52,329 nucleotides of DNA from an uncultured Clostridia bacterium (GCA_947588985.1 CANQBG010000008.1:1-52329); one strand, 5' to 3'; shown: positions 8,623 through 17,042, counted from the stretch's first letter. Notes: generated by a model from the sequence alone, not told the origin. Made by a program: numbers and translations.

Positions 8623-8904
8623 CTACAACAAGACGCTCTGGCCGGGATAGAGGTGGGGGCCGTTCTTTTCGTTGAACCGCGCGGGAGAGCCGCTGAGGAG
8701 CGTCTTGCTCTCGCCGCCCTGCACGACGTAGAGATCCCCTCTCCGTGCGGGGATCTTTAAGATCTGCCCCTCGAAGAGTTCTTCCGTGAGTGAATTTTCC
8801 ACGGCGAGCAGACGGGGCGGGAGGCGGTAGGCGGCCGCGACGGAGGCCGTCGTCTCTCCGCGCTTTACACGGTAGTAAGAGGGCACATGGAGGGTAAGTT
8901 TCAC
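8623..8904 (-). CDS. Small LysM-domain protein
   Basis: 93 residues from GTG 8904, chosen because AGGA lies 6 bases upstream. An in-frame ATG at 8928 has no ribosome site. It contains one clear LysM unit (YRVKRGETTASVAAAYRLPP to GQILKIP) and a second, degenerate one (DLYVVQGGESKTLL to YPGQSVLL). LysM modules bind N-acetylglucosamine-containing glycans such as peptidoglycan. There is no signal peptide, which is common in LysM proteins that act on the forespore cortex or coat from the mother cell. That context is inference. It is divergent from the SpoVB-like flippase gene. Confidence 0.75.
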   Translation of the reverse strand: MKLTLHVPSYYRVKRGETTASVAAAYRLPPRLLAVENSLTEELFEGQILKIPARRGDLYVVQGGESKTLLSGSPARFNEKNGPHLYPGQSVLL

Positions 8905-8959
8905 AAAGTATCCTATGCGGGAGCTCATAACGGCGTGCCTGCGCGGAATACAATACGGT

Positions 8960-10510
8960 ATGAATCTGTATAAGACAGCGGCCATCGTCACCGTGTTTGC
9001 CGCCTTCGAACACGCGCTCGGCTTTCTCTACCGCATCATCCTCTCCCGCATCCTCGGGCCGGAGGGGCTCGGCGTCTACCAAGTCGCCCTCTCCGTCTTT
9101 GCCGTATTTCTCACGGTCTCCTCTTCGGGGCTGCCCATCACCCTCTCGCGCGTCATCTCCAAGCATCGCGCCCACAGCTTCGATGCGGGGCGGGACCGCG
9201 CCACCACGGCCGCCATCCTCATCGCCCTCGCCATCAGCCTCACCCTCACGCTCGGGCTCTTCCTCCTCCGCAAGCCCTTTTCCCGCGTCTTTTCGGACCC
9301 CCGCTGCGCCGACCTCTTCTACATCCTCCTCTTCGGCCTCTCCTTCACCTCCGTCTACGCCGTCATCCGCGGCAGTTTTTGGGGGAACAAACGCTTCTTC
9401 GCCTACTCCCTCATCGAACTCGTGGAGGAGATCGTCATGATCGCGGTGGGCGTGAGCCTGCTCCTCTTCGTGGATACCGTCCCCGGCGTCAACCTCGCCG
9501 CGGCGGCCGTCGTCGTCTCCTACCTCTCCTCCTTTGCGATCGCGGCCGTGTATTTCTACATTAAGGGCGGCAGACTGCGCGCGCCCAAGGGGGAACTCAA
9601 ACCGCTCCTGAAGGCGGCGGCCCCCGTCACCGTGATGCGCACCTGCTCCTCGCTCACGAGCTCGCTCATCTCCGTCATCTTCCCCATGCGGCTGATGGCG
9701 GCCGGGATGACGGCGGCGCGGGCGATGAGCGCCTATGGCGTCGTCGGAGGCATGGTGATGCCCATTCTTACCATCCCCTGCTCGCTGATAAGTTCCATCG
9801 CGCTCGTCCTCGTGCCCGAGCTCTCCGAATGCTACTACCGCGGCGACAAAGAAAAGCTCGCCGCCCTCACCTCCAAGGCGCTCAACGCGACGCTTCTCAT
9901 CGCGGGCGCGCTCATCCCCTTTTTCACCGTCTGCGGGGAGGGGCTCGGCGTCTTTCTCTACTCCAATGCCGAGAGCGGCGTCCTCATCGCCCGCAGCGCC
10001 CTCATGCTCCTGCCTATGAGCGTGACGATGATCTCCACGAGCATCTTAAACTCCATGGGGTGCGAAAAGCAGACCCTCTTATTCTTCCTCCTCGGCGCGG
10101 GCGCGATGCTGCTCTGCGCGTGGTTTTTGCCCGCCGTTTTAGGGGGCGGCGCCCTCCTTTGCGGCATGGCGCTCGACTACTGCGTCTGTGCGGCCTGCTC
10201 CCTCGTCCTCCTCGTGAAAAAGGCGGGAAAGCTCCGCTGCGGAAGCTACCTTGCAAGGCTCGGGATCGTCGTTTTGGCGCTCTCGATCGCGGGCATGGGT
10301 ATGCGCTTTTTGCTCATGCGCTATCTCGACTACCTCCTCGCGCACGCCATTCTCCTCCTCGTTCTCGGCGGCGCGGAGCTCGCGCTCTTCCGCGCGCTTC
10401 GCCTCTTCGACCTCAAGGAGTTCTTCGCCCGCTTCCGAAAGAACAAACCCTCGCGGGAAAAGCGGGCAAAAAAGGCGCATTTTTCGGCGCGGCCAAAGAC
10501 TTTCGCATAG
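8960..10510 (+). CDS. SpoVB/MurJ-like polysaccharide flippase of the MOP superfamily
   Basis: 516 residues from ATG 8960 (MNLYKTAAIVTVFAAFEHAL). An ATG at 8915 is in frame but would overlap the divergent LysM gene leader. About 14 hydrophobic segments run through the protein, starting with the conserved N-terminal pattern YRIILSRILGPEGLGVYQ seen in Wzx/SpoVB/MurJ flippases. The C-terminus is a basic cytoplasmic tail. Members flip lipid-linked cell-wall precursors, and SpoVB acts in spore cortex synthesis, while paralogues serve vegetative peptidoglycan. Which of these applies here is not resolved. It ends shortly before the pgi promoter. Confidence 0.88.
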   Translation: MNLYKTAAIVTVFAAFEHALGFLYRIILSRILGPEGLGVYQVALSVFAVFLTVSSSGLPITLSRVISKHRAHSFDAGRDRATTAAILIALAISLTLTLGLFLLRKPFSRVFSDPRCADLFYILLFGLSFTSVYAVIRGSFWGNKRFFAYSLIELVEEIVMIAVGVSLLLFVDTVPGVNLAAAAVVVSYLSSFAIAAVYFYIKGGRLRAPKGELKPLLKAAAPVTVMRTCSSLTSSLISVIFPMRLMAAGMTAARAMSAYGVVGGMVMPILTIPCSLISSIALVLVPELSECYYRGDKEKLAALTSKALNATLLIAGALIPFFTVCGEGLGVFLYSNAESGVLIARSALMLLPMSVTMISTSILNSMGCEKQTLLFFLLGAGAMLLCAWFLPAVLGGGALLCGMALDYCVCAACSLVLLVKKAGKLRCGSYLARLGIVVLALSIAGMGMRFLLMRYLDYLLAHAILLLVLGGAELALFRALRLFDLKEFFARFRKNKPSREKRAKKAHFSARPKTFA

Positions 10511-10516
10511 CGCAGA

Positions 10517-10534
10517 GATTTTTTCGAAAAAATC
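10517..10534. repeat. Perfect 18-base palindrome between the flippase gene and pgi
   Basis: GATTTTTTCGAAAAAATC lies 6 bases after the flippase stop codon and 12 bases before the pgi -35 box. It could act as a weak terminator or as a regulator site for pgi. Confidence 0.5.
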
Positions 10535-10545
10535 AGGAACAGTCC

Positions 10546-10574
10546 TTGCCATTCCCATGAAATCGTGCTATAAT
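10546..10574 (+). promoter_or_regulatory. Promoter of pgi
   Basis: TTGCCA (10546-10551), a 17-base spacer and TATAAT (10569-10574), 29 bases before the ATG. Confidence 0.88.
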
Positions 10575-10603
10575 GTTAAGCGATATCAAATCGGGAGGAA
10601 ACT

Positions 10604-12031
10604 ATGAAATTGACGGAAGCACGGCGCAAGGAATTGCGCCTCAAAGTGGACTACACCAACATGACCGACAAGTATCTCGGGGACAAGGGCATCTCGGAAA
10701 AGACGCTCCTTGCGCACAGGAAGCTCGCGCGGGCCGCCCATGCCTATGTGGCGGAAAACCGCGGCAAAGACGAACTCTTCATGGGTTGGACGGAGCTCCC
10801 CTATAACCAGACCGAGATCGTGGAAGATATCCTCTCCACGGCCAAGCTCGTGCGGAAGAAGTTCGATTATTTCGTGGTCCTCGGCATCGGCGGGAGCGCG
10901 CTCGGCCCCATCATGGCCTTCAACGCCCTCTGCCACCTCCACTACAACGATCTTCCCAAATCCAAGCGCCGCGGGCCCAAGTTCTATGTGGAGGACAACG
11001 TAGACCCCGTCCGCATGAAGGAACTTTTAGACGTCATCGACGTCTCCAAGACGTGCTTCAACGTCATCTCCAAGTCGGGCGCGACGAGTGAGACGATGGC
11101 GCAGTACCTCATCATCTCCGACCTTTTGAAGAAGGCGGGCGTCAACCTCCGCGACAACGTCATCTTCACGACGGACGCCTCGCGCGGCAACCTCGTGAAG
11201 ATCTCCAAGGAACTCGGCGGCGTGAAGAGCTATGTGCTCGGAGACGGCGTGGGCGGAAGGTTCTCCGAGCTCTCCCCCGTGGGGCTTCTTCCCGCGGCCG
11301 TGCTCGGCATCGACATCAAGTCGCTCCTCAAGGGCGCGGCCTACATGGACAAGCTCTGCAAGTCCTCCGATCCCCTCAAAAATCCCGCGCTGCTGTGCGC
11401 GACCCTGCAATATATCGCCATGCAGGACGGCAAGAACATCGGCGTGCTCATGCCCTATTCGGATAATTTGCGCTACGTCTCCGATTGGTACGCCCAGCTG
11501 TGGGCCGAATCGCTCGGCAAGAACGTCACGCTCGACGGCACCCCCTGCCACGTCGGCCAGACGCCCGTGAAGGCGCTCGGCGTCACCGACCAGCACTCGC
11601 AGGTCCAGCTCTACACCGAGGGGCCCTACGATAAAGTCGTCACCTTCCTCTCCGTGGAAAAATACAGGGAGGAGACCCCCATCCCCCACGGCTGCGAGAA
11701 CATCCCCGACGTCTCCTTCCTCGGCGGGCACACCATGGAGGAGCTCATCCAAGCGGAAAACCGCGCCACGGCCTATGCCCTCACCAAGGCGGGGCGGCTC
11801 AACTACACCATCATCCTCCCCGAGGTCAACGAGTTCACCCTTGGCCAGCTCCTCTTCCTCTTCGAGCTCCAGACGGCCTACGCGGGGGCCATGTTCCATA
11901 TCGACACCTTCAACCAGCCCGGCGTGGAGGCGGGGAAGAAGGCTACCTTCGCCCTGCTCGGAAAGCCCGGCTACGACCTCCAGAAGCGCGACCTCGACAA
12001 GGCCGCCTCCGACCCCGATTACATCCTGTAA
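10604..12031 (+). CDS. pgi: Glucose-6-phosphate isomerase
   Basis: 475 residues. It interconverts glucose-6-phosphate and fructose-6-phosphate in glycolysis. Family signatures are VVLGIGGSALGP, the phosphate-binding ISKSGATSETMAQ, the PGI signature GVGGRFSELSPVGLLP, and the C-terminal catalytic-lysine region (NQPGVEAGKK). The start has GGGAGGAAACT directly upstream, a consensus promoter lies at 10546-10574 and a strong terminator at 12058-12088, so it is a single-gene unit. It marks the left boundary of the unusual gene block. Confidence 0.97.
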   Translation: MKLTEARRKELRLKVDYTNMTDKYLGDKGISEKTLLAHRKLARAAHAYVAENRGKDELFMGWTELPYNQTEIVEDILSTAKLVRKKFDYFVVLGIGGSALGPIMAFNALCHLHYNDLPKSKRRGPKFYVEDNVDPVRMKELLDVIDVSKTCFNVISKSGATSETMAQYLIISDLLKKAGVNLRDNVIFTTDASRGNLVKISKELGGVKSYVLGDGVGGRFSELSPVGLLPAAVLGIDIKSLLKGAAYMDKLCKSSDPLKNPALLCATLQYIAMQDGKNIGVLMPYSDNLRYVSDWYAQLWAESLGKNVTLDGTPCHVGQTPVKALGVTDQHSQVQLYTEGPYDKVVTFLSVEKYREETPIPHGCENIPDVSFLGGHTMEELIQAENRATAYALTKAGRLNYTIILPEVNEFTLGQLLFLFELQTAYAGAMFHIDTFNQPGVEAGKKATFALLGKPGYDLQKRDLDKAASDPDYIL

Positions 12032-12057
12032 GCCATTCCGACCATTTGCGCTGAAAA

Positions 12058-12088
12058 CGCCCTGCGGTATGCCGCAGGGCGTTTTTTT
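12058..12088 (+). terminator. Strong intrinsic terminator after pgi
   Basis: Ten-base-pair stem CGCCCTGCGG/CCGCAGGGCG, loop TATG, then seven Ts (12082-12088). Confidence 0.93.
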
Positions 12089-12116
12089 GGAGTTGGAGCG
12101 GGGCGATCGCTTGCGG

Positions 12117-12236
12117 GCGGGGGCATGCGTCCCCCGCGCGAAAACGTGCCGCAAAGCGCATGTTTCGCATATGTGTTTTTCCGCAGTTGACCGCGTTTCC
12201 CCCACCCATGTCCGAAAGCACATATGCGGGACATGG
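12117..12236. repeat. Palindrome-rich intergenic segment
   Basis: Within 120 bases there are a hairpin GCGGGGG/CCCCCGC (12117-12123 and 12131-12137), an inverted repeat CGCATATGTG/CACATATGCG (12166-12175 and 12219-12228), and an inverted repeat CCATGTCC/GGACATGG (12206-12213 and 12229-12236). The last two share bases and so could form alternative structures. I see no convincing reading frame in 12089-12267. The rest of the stretch is GC-rich and unassigned. Confidence 0.6.
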
Positions 12237-12267
12237 ATACAGGGGGATTTCGGAACCTTTCCGGCCG

Positions 12268-12428
12268 CTACGGATCGCTCCCCTTTCCGTCGAGGAGGGC
12301 AACGTATTTCGGAAAGACGGCGTTCACCGTCTCCCCGTCGCGCACAAAGAGGAGCCGCGGGGGGATCGACCCGCTCGTCCGCCGCATACGCGAGCGCCGC
12401 CGCCAAGGATCTCCAAAAGATTCTTCAT
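12268..12428 (-). pseudogene. Small ORF with two apparent single-base insertions
   Basis: From ATG 12428, which has an AAGGAG ribosome site, the frame reads MKNLLEIL and then loses sense. Removing one T at the CTTGG restores AAALAYAADERVDPP, and removing one C from the C6 run then gives RLLFVRDGETVNAVFPKYV and ends at TAG (12268-12270). The reconstructed product is 52 residues, and 161 bases equals 53 codons plus two extra bases. It could be a decayed gene, an assembly error in homopolymers, or chance. No family is recognised. Confidence 0.4.
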
Positions 12429-12475
12429 GCCCGCTCCTTCAAAATCTTGTTTTCGAGAAGGCAGACCTCGGACAT
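12425..12475 (-). CDS. Tiny 16-codon ORF coupled to the following small ORF
   Basis: It encodes MSEVCLLENKILKERA. Its ATG (12473-12475) lies 12 bases after the stop codon of the FtsK-gamma protein gene, with GGGGG 4 bases upstream. Its TGA overlaps the next ATG as ATGA, a layout typical of translational coupling. The function is unknown and it may be a leader peptide. Confidence 0.3.
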   Translation of the reverse strand: MSEVCLLENKILKERA

Positions 12476-12487
12476 GGTACCCCCGTT

Positions 12488-13822
12488 TTATGTGATGGGG
12501 CCATAGCGCTTTTCAAACTCCGCGCGCGTTAGCAACACTTTCCAAAAGGGACTGCCTTCGACGGGCGCGACGTAGCCCATGGCTTCCATCACGTTCAAAA
12601 ACTTGCACGCCTCGCCATAGCCGACCTTGCATTCATGGCGCAGGAAGGTGATGGAGGCCCGCCGTTTGACGACGCAGCTTCTGAGGGCGCGCACGAAGGC
12701 GGGGTCGTCGAGGCAGTCGGAAACGGTACCCGTGGGCGCGACTTCCGCCAATTCGATGATCTGCGTGATCGCGCCCATGAGCTTGACGAGCTGCTCCACG
12801 CCCTCCCCGAGGTTGTCGAACCCGATGCGCAGTTCCCCGTCGCGGACGGCGATCCCGTAGCGATTGGTGATCTCCTCCACGGCGTCCTCCACCTCCTCGG
12901 TGCGGCCCGTCTTGGCATACAGCTTATCGAGCGTGCCCTCGCGGTCGCTGATGTACTTCTCCTCCGCGGTATCCACGACTTGTAGGAGCATGGAATGATC
13001 GCCCTCGCGGGCTCCGCCGACGCGCACCAGAAAGCCCTTTTGGGCGGGCGTGAGGCAGAGGCCCATCAAAAACTCCTCCTTCTGCCGCTCAAACGCCGCC
13101 TCCGCGGGCGTCTGGGGCGGGGGCTCCTTGCCGAGCTTTGCGGCGTCCTCCCGCTGTTTGCGGACGAGCGCGGCGAAGCGTTCGGCCAGCGTCTGCGTCT
13201 GCTCGCTCGCCGTGGGGCGCTCGGGCTTCTTTTCCTCCTCCGCCTCCTTCACGGCGTCTTGCACCATGCGGCTGACGATCTCCTGCCTGTGCCGCTCGAG
13301 TTCTCTGCGGAAGGCCGCGAACGAATCGGATTCCGACGCGACGGGGCGTTCCCCTCCCGTCTTTCCGGGGACGGTGAAGGGTTCCAACCGGATATCTGCG
13401 TCGCGCGGCCGCGGGGACGCGCCCTCCGGATAGGCCAATTCGTCTTGGGGCGGGGCGGACGGCTTGGGCCGAAAATCTTCTTCGGGGCTCCATTTGGAAC
13501 TCATCAGACTCTCGAGCGTCACCGTGCTCTCCGCCTTCTTGGCGGGCGACTTGCCCTTTGCGGAAAAGGCGAGGAAGTGATCGCGCAACACGGCCATGTC
13601 GGCCGAGATGACGTATTGGCGCTTTTGGACCTGCACGAGCAACCCCAGCTCCTCGAGTTCCTCGATGAAGTCGCCCGCTTCCACGTCCTCTTCATAGGTA
13701 TTTTTATTCTCCTCCGTCACGAGTTCTGCGATCTCCTGAAAGGAGATGTCGCGCTCCCCGAGATTGCTCTTGAGCAAGAGGAGGCGCAGGACTGCGCGCT
13801 TGGGATCTCCGTTTTTATCCAT
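12488..13822 (-). CDS. DNA-binding protein with C-terminal FtsK-gamma winged helix, no motor
   Basis: 444 residues. Residues about 372-432 match the FtsK gamma domain: DPAFVRALRS, KRRASITFLRHECKVGYGEA, then VMEAMGYVAP and a KVLLT end, aligning with the KRKASIS/RIGYNRA/MEAQGIVS pattern of FtsK. In FtsK this domain reads polar DNA motifs and steers the translocase. Here there is no P-loop and no membrane segment. Residues 1-90 look like another winged helix, 95-290 are charged and probably disordered or coiled-coil, and 295-370 form an alpha/beta region. The ATG overlaps the stop codon of the upstream AAA-protease gene by 8 bases and has a GGAGGG ribosome site, so the two are coupled. It may guide the protease or regulate the block. 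Confidence 0.75.
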   Translation of the reverse strand: MDKNGDPKRAVLRLLLLKSNLGERDISFQEIAELVTEENKNTYEEDVEAGDFIEELEELGLLVQVQKRQYVISADMAVLRDHFLAFSAKGKSPAKKAESTVTLESLMSSKWSPEEDFRPKPSAPPQDELAYPEGASPRPRDADIRLEPFTVPGKTGGERPVASESDSFAAFRRELERHRQEIVSRMVQDAVKEAEEEKKPERPTASEQTQTLAERFAALVRKQREDAAKLGKEPPPQTPAEAAFERQKEEFLMGLCLTPAQKGFLVRVGGAREGDHSMLLQVVDTAEEKYISDREGTLDKLYAKTGRTEEVEDAVEEITNRYGIAVRDGELRIGFDNLGEGVEQLVKLMGAITQIIELAEVAPTGTVSDCLDDPAFVRALRSCVVKRRASITFLRHECKVGYGEACKFLNVMEAMGYVAPVEGSPFWKVLLTRAEFEKRYGPIT

Positions 13823-16673
13823 TTTCTCCCTCCAAGATATTTTTGAGCGCCTCGCCGTCGAGGCTGTTTTTGTCGATCAAGGCATTTGCGAGCGTTTCGA
13901 GGCGAGCACGGCCCTCGCGGATGAGGGTGCAGGCGCGCCCGTATTGCTCGTTCAGAATGCGTTTTACGCTCTCCGTCACCCAAGGGAGCTCGCGCTTTCC
14001 CTCTCCGACGACCATGAGCGAGCCGTCCATGCCGTAGTCGCAGACCATCTGTTCCGCCATCGCGGTGGCAGAGCGCAGATCGCCGGAGGCGCCCGTCGTC
14101 ACGCCGTCCTCGCCGTAAAATTCCACCTCGGCCGCCCGCCCCGCACAGGCGATGCAGATGCGGTCTAAAAGGTCCTTCGCCCGATACTCCGTCATCTTTT
14201 CATCGGCATAGTAGACGTAGCCGCCGTAGCCGCCGCGCGCCGTGATCGTGGTGTGCGTGGGAATGATGCCGAGCATGTAAGCGACGAAGGCGTGCCCGGC
14301 CTCGTGGAAGGCCGTCTTGCGGATGTGCTGTTCGTCGTAATGCTTGATCTCGCCGTCGGAAAAGCTCTCGAAGGCCTCGATGAGCAGTTCATCGGAGAGG
14401 ACGCGCTTGCGCTCCACACAGGTGCGCACCGCCCCTTCCACGACCAACCCGAGCTCCGCGAGCGACCACCCCACCGAGCGCGCCGCAATGGCGTGCACCG
14501 TCCGCGGGGAAACGGTGTGATTGCGCTTTGCGAGGAGACGTTCGAGATAGGTCTCCCGCGCCGCGATGTCGGGGAGCGGGACGCGGATGATGCGGTCGAA
14601 CCGGCGGAGGAAGGCCGCGTCGAGCGCGGAGCTGCCCCCTCCCTTCTTGGCGTCGAAGTTGGTGGCCGCGACGAGGAACACGGGGGAGACGCTCGTCTCT
14701 TCGAAGCCGTCGAGCTCGGAGAGCAGGGCGTTGAGCACATCGGATGTGTAGCGGGAGCCCTCGGTTTCGCGCGCCTTGGCGATGGCGTCGATCTCGTCGA
14801 GGAACAACACGCAGGGCGCGTATTTGCGAGCCGTGGAGAAGAGCTCGCGCAGGGCAGCCGCCCCCTCCCCCACATGCGAGCGGAGGAATTCCGTGGCGTT
14901 CCGCTGAATGAAGGGGAGCCCGGCCTCGTTGGCGAGCGCGCGCGCCATCATCGTCTTGCCCGTCCCGGGAGGGCCCACCATGAGCAGACCCCGCGGGATG
15001 CGGATGCCCTCGCGCAGGTAGTCCTTATAGCCCTTGAGCGCGCCGACGCATTCCATCAAGCTCTCCTTGAGCGCGTCCGCGCCGATGACGTCGGAGAGCC
15101 TGTCGCGCGGGATGCTCCGATCGCTCATCAAAAAGTCGCTGTCGTCCGCCGCGGGCGCCGTCTTTACGTCGATCCCCGAGACGGTGAGGAAGGCCCGTGC
15201 GCCGCGGAAGGAATACGTCGTCTGAAATCCGACGACTTTATTGGTGCGGAAGAGGGCGGTGGCGGCGCTGCCGAGCACCAGTCCGCGGTAGATCTCCCCC
15301 ACCCATGTCGCAAAGTCCGCGCGCGCGGGATAGTAAAATCCGTTTGCGCCGTTGTCGGTATAGGAATAGAAATCGGCGTCCGATGTGGCCCGCTGATCGT
15401 AGACGTAGACGGGGAGCTCGTGCAGGCAGACGGTATCGAAGAGCTTGCCCGAAAAGCGCGTGCGCTCCGTCCTGACGTCTAAAATGGCGGCCGCGTATTC
15501 GAGGGAACGGACGGACTTCATGTCGAAGTCGTCCTCCGCGTAAACGACGCGGATCTTGCTCGCCGCCGTCGTCCGGAAGTATTTTCTGTGCGAACGGGGG
15601 CAGCAGACGAGGACGGAGACGGCATCGGGAGAGAACACGCGGCGGGCGTCCTCCGTCGCATTGGAGAGGTCCATGCGGCAGACGACGGTATCGAAGAATC
15701 CCTCCCCGAGGCTCTTGCGCGTCTTGGCCATGCGCTCGAGATTGCGCTCGAAGAATTCCCGCACTGCCTTGAGAATCGTCCTTACGTCGGCCGCCTCTCC
15801 TTGGTTGAAGAGGATGAGCTCCGCGAGCGCCTCGGCGTCCGCTTCGAGACGGATGAGATAGAGGCTCTCGTAGAAGGCGATGTGTTCGCGGACGGCGTTT
15901 GCCGCAATGGCGTGGAGCACCTCCGGGCGGAGCTTATTGAAGAGGATGACTCTTCCCGAGGCCATGCGGGAGACGAGGGCGCCCGAAAAGACGCGGTCGC
16001 CCGTCAGACGGTCGCGCTCGGTGCGCAGCGCGTTCAGAATGGAGGCCTGCGGCGTCTTGGAGAGGCGGTAGCCGGCCGTCCCGCTATCGTAGATCGCCCG
16101 GCCCACGTTGGTGGTGAGGATGACGATGACGTCGCGGAAGCTCACCGACTGCTTGGTGTAGAGGTCCTGCACCTCCCCCCGTTCGAACACCTGCAAGAAG
16201 CGGTTGCGGACGTTGGGATGCGCCTTTTCGAATTCGTCGAGCAAAAGGACGCACACGGGGTGCTTTTGTACGAAAGAAGTGAGCATCCCCGCTTCCGCCG
16301 CCTTATAGGAGGGGTTGAGCCCGAAGGCGTCGCAATAGCTCTCCTTGTCGTTAAAGGTACTCATGTCGAGGCGAAGGAAGGGGCGGCCGAAGGCGCGGGC
16401 GATGGCCTCGGCCATGGCCGTCTTGCCCACGGCGGGCGGGCCCACAAAGGTCATGAGCCCCCCCACCCCCTTCAGGTTGCGGCGGTTGTTGATGCCGAAG
16501 AGATACTCCTTCACCTGTTGCACGGCGAAGTCCTGCCCGCGCAAAAAGGCGAGTTCGGCGTCTAACCTCTGTATGAGTTCGAAGTCCGCGCCGAGTTTTT
16601 CGTTGATGAATCCGAGATTGCTGCCCGCACCGTTGCCATAGAGGCCGGTGCTTTTGATCACGCCTCTGCTCAT
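13815..16673 (-). CDS. Soluble fusion of a Clp-type AAA module with an FtsH-like AAA-M41 metalloprotease
   Basis: 952 residues with no membrane segments. The N-terminal AAA module resembles the second ring of ClpA/ClpB (Walker A GPPAVGKT 78-85, Walker B VLLLDEFEKAH 142-152, sensor TTN). Residues about 345-505 form an alpha/beta region with a receiver-like look (LVCCPRSHRKYF, YAAAILDVRT). The C-terminal half is FtsH-like: Walker A GPPGTGKT (566-573), Walker B VLFLDEID (621-628), zinc site HEAGH (789-793) and a third-ligand candidate Asp in TTGASGDL (about 864). The peptidase therefore looks active. Ordinary FtsH is about 600-650 residues with two N-terminal membrane helices and one AAA ring. 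It probably unfolds and degrades cytoplasmic clients. The ATG overlaps the upstream stop codon (ATGA). Confidence 0.88.
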   Translation of the reverse strand: MSRGVIKSTGLYGNGAGSNLGFINEKLGADFELIQRLDAELAFLRGQDFAVQQVKEYLFGINNRRNLKGVGGLMTFVGPPAVGKTAMAEAIARAFGRPFLRLDMSTFNDKESYCDAFGLNPSYKAAEAGMLTSFVQKHPVCVLLLDEFEKAHPNVRNRFLQVFERGEVQDLYTKQSVSFRDVIVILTTNVGRAIYDSGTAGYRLSKTPQASILNALRTERDRLTGDRVFSGALVSRMASGRVILFNKLRPEVLHAIAANAVREHIAFYESLYLIRLEADAEALAELILFNQGEAADVRTILKAVREFFERNLERMAKTRKSLGEGFFDTVVCRMDLSNATEDARRVFSPDAVSVLVCCPRSHRKYFRTTAASKIRVVYAEDDFDMKSVRSLEYAAAILDVRTERTRFSGKLFDTVCLHELPVYVYDQRATSDADFYSYTDNGANGFYYPARADFATWVGEIYRGLVLGSAATALFRTNKVVGFQTTYSFRGARAFLTVSGIDVKTAPAADDSDFLMSDRSIPRDRLSDVIGADALKESLMECVGALKGYKDYLREGIRIPRGLLMVGPPGTGKTMMARALANEAGLPFIQRNATEFLRSHVGEGAAALRELFSTARKYAPCVLFLDEIDAIAKARETEGSRYTSDVLNALLSELDGFEETSVSPVFLVAATNFDAKKGGGSSALDAAFLRRFDRIIRVPLPDIAARETYLERLLAKRNHTVSPRTVHAIAARSVGWSLAELGLVVEGAVRTCVERKRVLSDELLIEAFESFSDGEIKHYDEQHIRKTAFHEAGHAFVAYMLGIIPTHTTITARGGYGGYVYYADEKMTEYRAKDLLDRICIACAGRAAEVEFYGEDGVTTGASGDLRSATAMAEQMVCDYGMDGSLMVVGEGKRELPWVTESVKRILNEQYGRACTLIREGRARLETLANALIDKNSLDGEALKNILEGENG

Positions 16674-16966
16674 TGGGTCCTCCTTTCGTCGCGCAATGCG
16701 GCGTAGTATTCTTCGAAGATCTCCTCCGAACAGGCCCGATCGCGGACGGGATAAAACTGTCCGTCCTCTCCGAGGCGGAAGGCGACGGCGGCCGTCTCCC
16801 CGAGGCCTAAGACGGGCTCCACAGGGCGAAGGATGAGATAGATCGCGCCTTCGCGTTCGGTGACGTAGATCTGCCTGAAATGCAGCGTGCGGCCCTGTTC
16901 ATCAGTCATGGCGATCGGCTTTCTGTTCTCTTTGTCCAAGAGGCTCCGATTGGGTGTGAGTTCCAT
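16670..16966 (-). CDS. DUF1292-like (YrzB-like) small acidic protein
   Basis: 98 residues. The core pattern, DEQGRTLHFRQIYVTEREGA then IYLILRPVEP, GEDGQFYPVRD and FEEYYAALRDE, resembles DUF1292 proteins (a beta-rich core with acidic insert and a terminal helix), whose molecular role is unknown. It begins with an ATG preceded by GAGGAGG and overlaps the fusion protease gene as ATGA, so it is the first gene of a three-gene unit. Canonical DUF1292 genes sit next to the Holliday-junction resolvase gene yqgF, which is not the case here, so this may be a dedicated adaptor copy. Confidence 0.6.
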   Translation of the reverse strand: MELTPNRSLLDKENRKPIAMTDEQGRTLHFRQIYVTEREGAIYLILRPVEPVLGLGETAAVAFRLGEDGQFYPVRDRACSEEIFEEYYAALRDERRTQ

Positions 16967-16998
16967 AACTTTTTTTCCTCCTCAAGTTTCTTTTCTCT

Positions 16999-17010
16999 AT
17001 CATACCACAT
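16999..17010 (-). promoter_or_regulatory. Extended -10 promoter of the DUF1292/protease/FtsK-gamma unit
   Basis: Minus-strand TGGTATGAT gives -10 TATGAT (16999-17004) with an extended TGN. No good -35 box is present at 17 bases. Confidence 0.55.
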
Positions 17011-17042
17011 CCGAAGGCGTTTCCGGTAATTTGAATTGCGAC

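Noticed and set aside
12089-12487. Plus-strand protein genes downstream of pgi
   Set aside because: Several overlapping frames are open but none has a ribosome site or sensible composition.
13815-16673. Ordinary FtsH
   Set aside because: No N-terminal membrane helices, and a complete additional Clp-type AAA module precedes the FtsH-like part.
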